In this document: positions 41,109-48,652 of the stretch, one piece after another | Position numbering within the stretch: the first letter of the stretch is position 1 | Layout: each line of letters starts with the position of its first letter | Assembly: GCA_038064395.1 (NCBI GenBank) | Contig: JBBTTE010000003.1 | Coordinates: forward strand, 310,001-374,000 | DNA from: JBBTTE01 sp038064395 | GTDB taxonomy: Bacteria > Patescibacteriota > Saccharimonadia > Saccharimonadales > UBA4665 | Direction: 5' to 3' | DNA: 64,000 bases | The notes under the pieces: generated by a model | Database searches by the model: none | Told to the model about the DNA's origin: nothing | What the model saw: the letters and a program-made list of their open reading frames with translations, nothing else | Made by a program: the position numbers and the translations under genes

Positions 41109-41182
41109 GGCGCCTTGGCGGAGCGGTTACGCGGAGGTCTGCAAAACCTTATAGGCCAGTTCGACTCTGGTAGGCGCCTCCA
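41109..41182 (+). tRNA. tRNA-Cys (anticodon GCA)
   Basis: 74-base tRNA with encoded CCA: acceptor GGCGCCT/AGGCGCC, discriminator U73 as expected for Cys, anticodon loop CTGCAAA, T arm CCAGTTCGACTCTGG. Confidence 0.95.
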
Positions 41183-41205
41183 TATATTTAACAATTTGAA
41201 CGCAT

Positions 41206-41292
41206 GCGCAGGTGGTGGAATTGGTATACACGAGGGACTTAAAATCCCTTGCCTTTACGGGCTTGCGGGTTCGATTCCCGCCCTGCGCACCA
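41206..41292 (+). tRNA. tRNA-Leu (anticodon TAA)
   Basis: 87-base class II tRNA with CCA: acceptor GCGCAGG/CCTGCGC, anticodon stem AGGGA/TCCCT around CTTAAAA, variable arm TGCCTTTACGGGCTT, T arm GCGGGTTCGATTCCCGC. Twenty-three bases after tRNA-Cys, so co-transcription is likely. It is the third Leu tRNA in the window. Confidence 0.95.
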
Positions 41293-41377
41293 TATCATCT
41301 CTGGCAATACGCTTATCCTTGTCGTATAATCGGGCTTAAGACAAGCTTAACTATTACAACAAGGAACGTTTCTTACT

Positions 41378-42928
41378 ATGCAACCTCAAGATAACAATTC
41401 GCCCGAATCAGCACCAACTCCACTAACTAGTCCTTCCGAGCCTCAAATTATTAAGCCGACCGTTATAAGTCCTTCGGTGGCTCCAGCTGCTGAGGCTGTT
41501 ACTCCCCCATCGACTCCAACCCCAATAACCCCGATTGTCGACACAACACCAACAGAGCAGTTACCACCAACTGCTCCTGTAGAGTCAACTCCGCCCCCAC
41601 AGCCCGTGATCACCACAGGCAATAAGCCTAAGCGTCTCAAGAAATTCATGATCATACTTCTGGTGCTAGTTTTGCTGCTTGGCGGTAGTGCGGCGGCCTT
41701 CTACTTCGGCTATTACGCCAACCCATCACTCGTCTATAAGCAGTCATTGAGCAACACGGCCGTCGGTTATGACAGGCTAGTTGATTATGTGAACGAACAG
41801 TCTAGCCAGCCAAGCAAGGGCTATATTGGCACTGGTTCGTACAATCTAGCCGCTAGTAGCTTCGACAGTAAGGGCAAGATGGCATTCAAGGGAGATGAGT
41901 CTAATTCTGAATTCACGCTTGATGTTGGACTGGGACCAAACACTTTGTCGGCAGATGTTATTACGATTAGTAGTGAAAAGTCAGCCTCACCCGACGTCTA
42001 TCTGAAGATTGACGGCTTGGACGATCTAAGCCAGCTGCTAGGCGGCGCTGCCATGGCGCCAACCCTTGGTAAGCTGAATAATACATGGGTATCTGTTGAT
42101 CACACTATGATTGATAGTTTGACCCAGTCAGCTGGAGGCTCAGGTACGACTACTGATAGTCCAACCAACGCCCAGATTGTTGACGAAATGAAAGCCTTCG
42201 GCGAAGTTAACAAGGACTACCTTTACAGCACCGATAAGGAAAAAGCCGTCTTAACACTAGTCAAAAAATACGGCGTAGAGACCGTTGATGGCCACAAAAC
42301 ATATCACTACAAGGTGGCTCTTAATAAGGCAAACGTCAAGAAGTACATTACGGCTCAGCGCAATGCCCTCAAGGCCAGTAAGCTTAACGACTGGCTCAAG
42401 AAGAATGGCTACGACACATCCGCCTATGCCTACTTCGACGTCCTTGCTCAATCCGCCGATGGTATCAAGTCTACCGATACATTTGATATGTGGTCTGACC
42501 TTGATCAACGCATTGTGTACAAGTTTCGAGTCAGTGACAAGTCCAGCCCCGCCAGTAACTACGTCGATGTTGGCTTGAATTACCAAGGTGGTGATGAGTA
42601 TCCGTTCTTCATGACCTTCCAGAGTAAATCTGACAAAGGATCACTGACCAGTTCACTGACGGCGTCGCTTAACACCAAAACTGGTAATATAGGGCTCAAG
42701 TTTAACCTTAAGATGGCTGGCCCTACTTCTGACACGCTTACGTCTGAGTTCAATCTTAAGCCAAGCACTAGTAAGATCACCGTTGCTAAGCCAACCGGTG
42801 CTGTGCCGCTTGAACAGGTGATACAACAACTGGGCTATGGTGAATTGTACAAGGCTTACTTGTTGCAGCTCCAGCAAGCCTCGGCAGCTCAAGCGGCTAG
42901 TCCAACAACCGGCTCTGACACTAACTAG
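41378..42928 (+). CDS. Membrane-anchored extracellular protein, Pro/Thr-rich N-terminus
   Basis: 516 aa. Residues 1-87 are Pro/Thr-rich, disordered and cytoplasmic; a basic cluster (KPKRLKKF) leads into one transmembrane helix (MIILLVLVLLLGGSAAAFYFGY, about 90-111). The 400-residue outside region is beta-rich, with repeated strands such as YIGTGSYNLAASSFDSKGKM and FTLDVGLGPNTLSADVITI, in the style of DUF6612/LolA-like domains. The same design (Pro-rich head, one helix, outside domain) recurs in the 280-aa protein at 47774. Function unknown. Confidence 0.75.
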   Translation: MQPQDNNSPESAPTPLTSPSEPQIIKPTVISPSVAPAAEAVTPPSTPTPITPIVDTTPTEQLPPTAPVESTPPPQPVITTGNKPKRLKKFMIILLVLVLLLGGSAAAFYFGYYANPSLVYKQSLSNTAVGYDRLVDYVNEQSSQPSKGYIGTGSYNLAASSFDSKGKMAFKGDESNSEFTLDVGLGPNTLSADVITISSEKSASPDVYLKIDGLDDLSQLLGGAAMAPTLGKLNNTWVSVDHTMIDSLTQSAGGSGTTTDSPTNAQIVDEMKAFGEVNKDYLYSTDKEKAVLTLVKKYGVETVDGHKTYHYKVALNKANVKKYITAQRNALKASKLNDWLKKNGYDTSAYAYFDVLAQSADGIKSTDTFDMWSDLDQRIVYKFRVSDKSSPASNYVDVGLNYQGGDEYPFFMTFQSKSDKGSLTSSLTASLNTKTGNIGLKFNLKMAGPTSDTLTSEFNLKPSTSKITVAKPTGAVPLEQVIQQLGYGELYKAYLLQLQQASAAQAASPTTGSDTN

Positions 42929-42947
42929 GGCTTGCTATACTTAAAGC

Positions 42948-43700
42948 GTGAACATTATAGTTGACGACCTCCTGACGAACTATGAACTTAACGGCAAAGG
43001 TAAGTTAGTTCTTCTATTGCACGGTTGGGGTGACAGCGCCAAGGGTCTTTCGACGCTAGCTAGTCAGTTATCTCAGCAATATACCGTTCTAGCCTTGGAC
43101 TTGCCTGGGTTTGGAGCGTCTCAACCACCCAAAGATGTCTGGGATCTGGATAATTATTCGAGCTTCTTGAACAAGCTTCTCGACAAAGTTGATCTCGGCC
43201 AGCCATATGCCGTGATTGGCCATAGTAATGGCGGTGCTTTGGCGCTAAGAGCCACCTCACTGGGTAATCTGAAACCCGAAAGGTTGGTACTACTAGCTGC
43301 CTCTGGAGTCCGCACTGGCGGTGGCGGCAAACGACTGTTCGTTAAGCTGCTTGCTAAGACGGGTAATATTGCCACGATTTGGATGCCTGAACGTTATAGG
43401 CAGGGGCTGCGCAAGAGTCTGTATGGTGCAGCTGGTTCGGACATGTTGGTAGCGCCTGGGCTAGAAGAGACATTTAAGAAGACTGTCCGCCAAGACGTTC
43501 AAGCTGACGCCGCTAATATTAATATTCCGTCCTTGCTGATATATGGACGTGACGACAAGGCAGTGCCGCTTGCTGACGGCGAGAAGTATCATTCTCTGAT
43601 GGGTAACTCCAAGTTAGTGATTCTCGATGAGGCCGAGCATTTTGTTCATATTGATAAGCCAACTGAAGTCTTCAACTTGATTGAGGAGTTCCTACAATGA
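42948..43700 (+). CDS. Alpha/beta hydrolase
   Basis: 250 aa. Oxyanion strand LLLHGWGDSAKG, nucleophile elbow VIGHSNGGALAL (Ser near residue 93), acid in YGRDDKAVP and catalytic His in EAEHFVHIDKP: a complete triad. The GTG start is six bases after TATACT (leaderless). Its stop overlaps the ATG of the MurF-like gene by four bases, so the two are coupled; a role in cell-envelope metabolism is an inference from that. Confidence 0.9.
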   Translation: MNIIVDDLLTNYELNGKGKLVLLLHGWGDSAKGLSTLASQLSQQYTVLALDLPGFGASQPPKDVWDLDNYSSFLNKLLDKVDLGQPYAVIGHSNGGALALRATSLGNLKPERLVLLAASGVRTGGGGKRLFVKLLAKTGNIATIWMPERYRQGLRKSLYGAAGSDMLVAPGLEETFKKTVRQDVQADAANINIPSLLIYGRDDKAVPLADGEKYHSLMGNSKLVILDEAEHFVHIDKPTEVFNLIEEFLQ

Positions 43701-45136
43701 TGCGCGGCCTCTTGAGTCTGTTCTTGCCTAGCTATCCTGCAACGCTAGTCTATATGTTGCAGAATACCGAGTATCAAGTTGGGCCGTACTTACACTGGTA
43801 TTGGCGAACCAAGGACTTCGGCAAGGTCATGCAGCGCCGGACGCTCGATCGTACCAAGGCGGCTCGTTTGCTGCTTCTGGTAGTCAGGCTCGGTATCTTG
43901 CTGCAGATAGCAATCGGCTTGTTCTTGATTTATCTGGGTGTGTGGCGGGACGCAGTTGGTGCTGCTAGCTTCGGCGCGGCAATAATAGTCGCATATCCAG
44001 TAGCGTGGGCTCATCTTGTGGTCGTTCCTATAATTCTAGGACGTTGGTTCATCAGTCGACCCAAGGAGCAGCAAGCGATTAGTCAGTCACGCAAGATCTT
44101 CGCAGACACCAAGGCGATTAAGATAGCTGTGGCAGGTAGCTACGGCAAGACCACCATGAAAGAACTATTGTCGACCGTCTTGAGTGAAGGCAAAAGGGTA
44201 GCAATAACTCCCGCCAACAAGAATGTTAGCGCCAGTCATGCTAAGTTCGCTCGAAGCCTTAAGGGCGACGAAGAAATCCTAGTTATCGAGTATGGTGAAG
44301 GCGCCCCTGGTGACGTAGCCCGTTTCGCCGATATTACTCAGCCAACTCACGCCATCATCACTGGACTTGCACCTGCACACCTTGACCAGTACAAGACGCT
44401 GCAAGCGGCTGGCGAAGATATATTCGCTGTGGCTGATTACTTGGGTGGTCAGAACGTTTATGTGAATAACGACGCAGCCAGCGTCGAGCCTTTTCTCAAT
44501 AAGTCTCATCAATTATTCAACGAGTCAGGCGCGCTTGGCTGGAAAACCAAGGATATTAAAGTCGATCTTACGGGAACGAAGTTCACAATCACTAAGGGCA
44601 AGCAGGCTCTCAAGCTACAAAGTGGACTGGTTGGTCGTCACCAAGTTGGCTATTTGGCTCTCGTGGCTGCCTTGGCTCTTGAGTTGGGATTGAACGAGAA
44701 GCAGGTAACAGACGGCATCAGTAAGACCAAGCCCTTCGAACATCGCATGCAGCCATATGAACTATCGGGAGCCCAAGTTGTTGACGATACATATAACGGC
44801 AATCTGGAAGGGATCAGAGCGGGAACAAGTCTTCTGGCTGAGCTTAAGGCTAAGCGTAAGATCTATGTAAGTCCTGGTCTTGTAGATCAAGGCGAAGAGA
44901 CCGAAGCGGTGCATGTAGAGATGGGCAAACTTATCGCCGCTGCCAAGCCTGATCTCGTAGTCCTGATGCAAAACTCCGTCACCAAATATATAACTGAAGG
45001 CCTATCCGCTGACAAGTTCAAAGGCGAACTACAGATAGAGACAAATCCTCTCGAGTTCTACACCAATCTGACTCACTTCGTAGCCACTGGCGACCTAGTA
45101 GTTATGCAAAACGATTGGACTGATAACTACGCGTAA
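43697..45136 (+). CDS. murF: MurF-like Mur ligase with N-terminal membrane region
   Basis: 479 aa. ATP-grasp-independent Mur ligase core: P-loop AVAGSYGKTTMKELLS (about residues 147-162), ANKNVSASHAKFARSL, VIEYGEGAPGD, ATPase centre HLDQY, and C-terminal RMQPYELSGAQVVDDTYNGN. This best fits UDP-MurNAc-tripeptide:D-Ala-D-Ala ligase. Unusually, the first 125 residues contain two or three hydrophobic helices (LLLLVVRLGILLQIAIGLFLI; AAIIVAYPVAWAHLVVVPIIL) where soluble MurF has its UDP-sugar-binding domain. ddl follows. Confidence 0.82.
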   Translation: MMRGLLSLFLPSYPATLVYMLQNTEYQVGPYLHWYWRTKDFGKVMQRRTLDRTKAARLLLLVVRLGILLQIAIGLFLIYLGVWRDAVGAASFGAAIIVAYPVAWAHLVVVPIILGRWFISRPKEQQAISQSRKIFADTKAIKIAVAGSYGKTTMKELLSTVLSEGKRVAITPANKNVSASHAKFARSLKGDEEILVIEYGEGAPGDVARFADITQPTHAIITGLAPAHLDQYKTLQAAGEDIFAVADYLGGQNVYVNNDAASVEPFLNKSHQLFNESGALGWKTKDIKVDLTGTKFTITKGKQALKLQSGLVGRHQVGYLALVAALALELGLNEKQVTDGISKTKPFEHRMQPYELSGAQVVDDTYNGNLEGIRAGTSLLAELKAKRKIYVSPGLVDQGEETEAVHVEMGKLIAAAKPDLVVLMQNSVTKYITEGLSADKFKGELQIETNPLEFYTNLTHFVATGDLVVMQNDWTDNYA

Positions 45137-45240
45137 GGTGTAAATGTATCTGGTGACAGCGCTAAGCCCAGGAGCAGGCAAGCCGTAGGCGATGCCCTGC
45201 GTGATTGCGTTGGCAACGGATACATTTACACCTTACGCGT
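45129..45240. repeat. 112-bp structured palindrome between murF-like gene and ddl
   Basis: Arms 45129-45150 and 45219-45240 are perfectly complementary over 22 bp. The 68-base interior contains further hairpins: GCAGGCA with TGCCCTGC (45174-45200, one bulge) and CGTT-GGC-AACG (45208-45218). The left arm includes the murF-like stop codon; no U-tract follows the right arm. It could be a processed RNA structure, a large terminator or a palindromic mobile repeat. Confidence 0.75.
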
Positions 45241-45274
45241 TGAATTGCAGTTCCTAATTGTATATGCTTATTGT

Positions 45275-46447
45275 ATGGAAACAGTCGCTGTAATCTTCGG
45301 TGGACGTTCTGCAGAACACGATGTCTCCATCGTAACTGCACTTGCTAGCATAATTAAGCCTCTTGAACTAACCAAAAAGTATCGTGTTGAAGCCGTCTAT
45401 ATTGCCAAAGACGGCTCTTGGTACTGGGACGAAAAACTCAAAGACATTAAGCTGTTCACCTCAGGCGGTATTCAAGACTACCTACATAGAACACAGCCTG
45501 CCAGCGTTCAGTTTGATGGCGGCATGACTCTTATCAAGGCAAGTGGTATTGCGGGTCGCAAGCAGAGTCGCAAGATCAACGTAGTGTTCCCAGCCATGCA
45601 CGGTACTTATGGTGAAGACGGTGCATTGATGGGCTTACTCGACATGGCTGGTGTTCCATATGTCGGTTGCGGCTTGGCTGCCGCGGCGATTGCTATGGAC
45701 AAGGTTCTAGCTAAGCAAGTTGCGGTCGCTAATGATATTCCGGTTTCTAAGTTCCTAGCTTTTACCAAGGCACAGCTAGAGCGCGACACCCCGAATGCCG
45801 TGAAAAGCACCGTGAAGACCCTGAAGTACCCCCTGTTCGTTAAGCCTGCGCACCTTGGCTCCAGTATTGGAATCAGTAGGGCTACCAACGATACCGAACT
45901 AAGAAACGCCCTAGAAGTCGCTGCTCACTATGATGACCGCATTATCGTTGAAGAAGCTGTTGAGAACTTGATTGAAGTCACGCTTCCGATCATGGGCAAT
46001 AGCCAACCTCAGATATCCTTGCTTGAGAGACCAATGACTAAGGCCGAGGATTTCTTCGACTTCGAGACCAAGTATCTTCAGGGCGGCGGCAAGAAGGGTA
46101 AAGGCAAGGGCGGCGGAGCCAAAGGCGCTCAAGGCTACAGCCAGATTCCAGCTGAGTTGCCCGATGGACTAACGCATAAGGCGCAGGCCGTCGGTGTATC
46201 TGTCTACACGGCCTTCAATTGCAGCGGTATAGCTCGGGTCGACATGCTTATCGATGAGAAGTCGGGCAAAGTTTACTTCAACGAAGTCAATCCGCTACCT
46301 GGTGGACTATATGCTCACAACTGGAACCGTGCTGGCATCAGCAATGTTGAGCTAGTCCAACGACTTGTAGGCTACGCCAAAGAGCGTCATACCGAGCGTC
46401 AAGCTCTTACCACCAGCTTCAATACCAATTATTTGCAGCAGTTCTAG
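45275..46447 (+). CDS. ddl: D-alanine--D-alanine ligase with Gly/Lys insert
   Basis: 390 aa ATP-grasp enzyme making D-Ala-D-Ala for peptidoglycan. N-terminal VAVIFGGRSAEHDVSIVTALA, FPAMHGTYGEDGALMGLLDMAGVPYVGCG, LFVKPAHLGSSIGIS, and ARVDMLIDEK...FNEVNPLPG. The omega-loop region normally reading like YDYEAKYxSG-xxQYxCPAxLP is expanded here by a low-complexity GGGKKGKGKGGGAKG segment (about residues 268-284). I start at ATG 45275 because METVAVIFGG is the family start. Confidence 0.93.
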   Translation: METVAVIFGGRSAEHDVSIVTALASIIKPLELTKKYRVEAVYIAKDGSWYWDEKLKDIKLFTSGGIQDYLHRTQPASVQFDGGMTLIKASGIAGRKQSRKINVVFPAMHGTYGEDGALMGLLDMAGVPYVGCGLAAAAIAMDKVLAKQVAVANDIPVSKFLAFTKAQLERDTPNAVKSTVKTLKYPLFVKPAHLGSSIGISRATNDTELRNALEVAAHYDDRIIVEEAVENLIEVTLPIMGNSQPQISLLERPMTKAEDFFDFETKYLQGGGKKGKGKGGGAKGAQGYSQIPAELPDGLTHKAQAVGVSVYTAFNCSGIARVDMLIDEKSGKVYFNEVNPLPGGLYAHNWNRAGISNVELVQRLVGYAKERHTERQALTTSFNTNYLQQF

Positions 46448-46459
46448 GGGGAATTGACC

Positions 46460-47758
46460 ATGAGAGTTAATATAGTTCATCCAGACTCCGGCGAACTGCA
46501 TTATGAAATTCGCAGCATCATCGACTTTGCCGAGCATCTTAAGCAAACAGGTATTGATATAACTTGGGAGAATATCGGCGATCCAGTAGCTAAGGGCGAG
46601 CAATTGCCCGAATGGATCCGTGATATTGTGGCCGATGCCGCCAAGAATGACATGAGCTCCTATGGATACTCGCCAACTCAAGGCCTGGAGGTGGCACGGA
46701 ATTACTTGTCCGAAACTCGCAGCCTCGAGAGTAACGTCAAGCTAGCCCCCGACGATATCTTGTTCTTCAATGGTCTCGGTGATGCGATAACCACAATGTA
46801 TACCTGGCTGAACTCCAAAGCCCGAGTCCTAGGTCCTAACCCAGCCTACCCAAGCCACTCATCTCTAGAGGCTGTGCATAGCGGTGCGACGCATCTCACC
46901 TATCGGCTCAACCCAGATAATGGCTGGCTGCCAGACATGCAAGAAGTCCGCGACAAGGTCGCTAACAATCCTGACATCGCTGCCCTACTAATAATTAATC
47001 CTGATAATCCTACAGGTATGGTCTACCCACGGCATATACTCGAAGAATTTGTAGCCATCGCCAAGGAGTTTAATCTCTTCCTTATAGCCGACGAGATATA
47101 TGCCAACCTGACCTATAATCCAGAAGACTTCATTTCGCTAGCTAGCCTAGCCAATAAGGTCCCTACAATCATCATGCGCGGCTTATCCAAGGAAATTCCG
47201 TGGCCAGGCAGTCGTTGTGGCTGGATTGAGTTCTGTTATATTGCCGAGGATCCCGACTTTGCCCGCTATGCCCAAGCTATCGAAGAAGCCAAGATGACCG
47301 AAGTTTGCTCAACGACCTTGCCGCAGTCTGTTTTGCCCAAGATCTTGGGTGACGAGCGCTACAAACCGTATGTCGAACAACGCCGCAACAAATACGCCAA
47401 GCGGGCAGCCGAAGCCCATTCAGCTCTTGGCGGACATCCATTACTGAAGGTAGTTGAGCCACGCGGTGCTTTCTACCTGTCAGTAGCCTTTACTGACGAT
47501 TTCGTGCAAGGCACTTTCAACGAACCTGCTGCTAATCCCTTTGCTCAGAAGTTGCTTGATGCTGAGCTGGAGCAAATTCCTGAATCCGACTTCGACAAAC
47601 GGTTTTGCTATCAATTGATGGCTCGCACGGGCATCTGTGTCGTGCCACTAAGTACAGGCTTCAACAGCGAATCACAGGGCTTCCGCATGACATTGCTCGA
47701 GGCCGATGACGCGACATTTACCAAAACCCTTCAAACAATCAAAGAATTTTGCAGCTAA
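46460..47758 (+). CDS. Class I/II PLP aminotransferase (AlaA/AspC-like)
   Basis: 432 aa fold type I enzyme. YGYSPTQGLEVARNYLSE, pyridine-stacking aromatic in GPNPAYPSH, LLIINPDNPTGMVYP, IADEIYANLTY, and Schiff-base Lys in MRGLSKEIPWPGSRCGW. It resembles the AlaA-type alanine aminotransferases, which would connect amino-acid and pyruvate pools. AGGGGG precedes the ATG at 46460, 13 bases after ddl, so co-transcription with ddl is likely and L-Ala supply for the wall is a reasonable inference. Confidence 0.88.
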   Translation: MRVNIVHPDSGELHYEIRSIIDFAEHLKQTGIDITWENIGDPVAKGEQLPEWIRDIVADAAKNDMSSYGYSPTQGLEVARNYLSETRSLESNVKLAPDDILFFNGLGDAITTMYTWLNSKARVLGPNPAYPSHSSLEAVHSGATHLTYRLNPDNGWLPDMQEVRDKVANNPDIAALLIINPDNPTGMVYPRHILEEFVAIAKEFNLFLIADEIYANLTYNPEDFISLASLANKVPTIIMRGLSKEIPWPGSRCGWIEFCYIAEDPDFARYAQAIEEAKMTEVCSTTLPQSVLPKILGDERYKPYVEQRRNKYAKRAAEAHSALGGHPLLKVVEPRGAFYLSVAFTDDFVQGTFNEPAANPFAQKLLDAELEQIPESDFDKRFCYQLMARTGICVVPLSTGFNSESQGFRMTLLEADDATFTKTLQTIKEFCS

Positions 47759-47773
47759 GTACCAACATATCCA

Positions 47774-48616
47774 ATGAATCCAAACGACGACATCCGCCCA
47801 CCAAGACCTCATAGGCCTGCCTTGCCGCCACGACGGCCTGTCGAAGCACCAGCGCCTAGAACGTTTGCTTTTCCAAGCTCACGGCCACCCGTCACACCAA
47901 GTCCCCAGCCCGAACCAGTACAACCGCCCGAGCCTGTTATTCATCAAGTTGAGCCTGCGTCGTTCAAAGCCGCAAATCGTAGAGTCAATATCCGCCTGCC
48001 AAGACTAGCCATCCGCAAGCGTATCGTGATAATGGTTAGCCTTGTACTGATCGCGATAGTATTGCTAGCCTCGATAGCTTTTGGACTGAGTAAGATGAAT
48101 GACCATAAGCTAGAGAAAAAGCTTGGCAGTGATTACATCGTTGCCGTTCAAACGAGTAACTATAATAATCTTGGTGCGTACATTTATCCGCCTATCAAAG
48201 ACGTGGTTGGTAGGCTGGAAACAGCTAACAAGGGCACGTTTACAAAGGCCGACGGCTACAAATCAATTCTTACCAAATCTGGACAAGTTGAATCTGCCGC
48301 CAAAGATAGGCCCAAAAGCCCCAAGATCCTCTACATATCTGAGGGCGGAGACGTCAAGTATATAATTATTTCGTACAAGATTGGCTCAAATTATGTTTCG
48401 GTCTATGAGGTATACGATACTTCGGGCAAACCGCACGTATTGACCATGAAAGCAGGCAACGACTCCGTCGGCAAAGAAGAGTTCATGACAGAGTACGATG
48501 CATTAAACCAAGATATCAAACTCATTAACGCCTTGCTCAATCAAGCGGGAAATCCTACACCTCCTAGTGCCGCACAACAGAACCCCGCACAAAGCGTGAC
48601 CAATCCTCAGCCATAG
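47774..48616 (+). CDS. Membrane-anchored protein with Pro-rich N-terminus, 280 aa
   Basis: Pro/Arg-rich cytoplasmic head (PPRPHRPALPPRRPVEAPAP), one transmembrane helix (RIVIMVSLVLIAIVLLASIAFGL, residues 76-98) and an extracellular domain of about 170 residues ending in a Pro/Gln tail. The outside domain has a helical start and a beta core (GGDVKYIIISYKIGSNYVSVYEVYDT). Similar in plan to the protein at 41378. I do not recognise the family. Confidence 0.72.
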   Translation: MNPNDDIRPPRPHRPALPPRRPVEAPAPRTFAFPSSRPPVTPSPQPEPVQPPEPVIHQVEPASFKAANRRVNIRLPRLAIRKRIVIMVSLVLIAIVLLASIAFGLSKMNDHKLEKKLGSDYIVAVQTSNYNNLGAYIYPPIKDVVGRLETANKGTFTKADGYKSILTKSGQVESAAKDRPKSPKILYISEGGDVKYIIISYKIGSNYVSVYEVYDTSGKPHVLTMKAGNDSVGKEEFMTEYDALNQDIKLINALLNQAGNPTPPSAAQQNPAQSVTNPQP

Positions 48617-48636
48617 GTGTTAAATGACCAATTCAG

Positions 48637-48645
48637 TGCTATAAT
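48637..48645 (+). promoter_or_regulatory. Extended -10 promoter of guaA
   Basis: TGCTATAAT, a perfect extended -10 box, ends seven bases before the guaA ATG, with no Shine-Dalgarno between. This is the clearest leaderless arrangement on a recognisable housekeeping gene in the window. Confidence 0.7.
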
Positions 48646-48652
48646 TAAGGCA

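Noticed and set aside
41115..41394. Two ORFs across tRNA-Cys and tRNA-Leu
   Set aside because: They read through both tRNA genes and have no promoter or Shine-Dalgarno of their own.
45129..45240. Integron attC site
   Set aside because: The ends lack the GTTRRRY and RYYYAAC core sites, no cassette-like gene or integrase is near, and the arms are perfectly rather than imperfectly paired.
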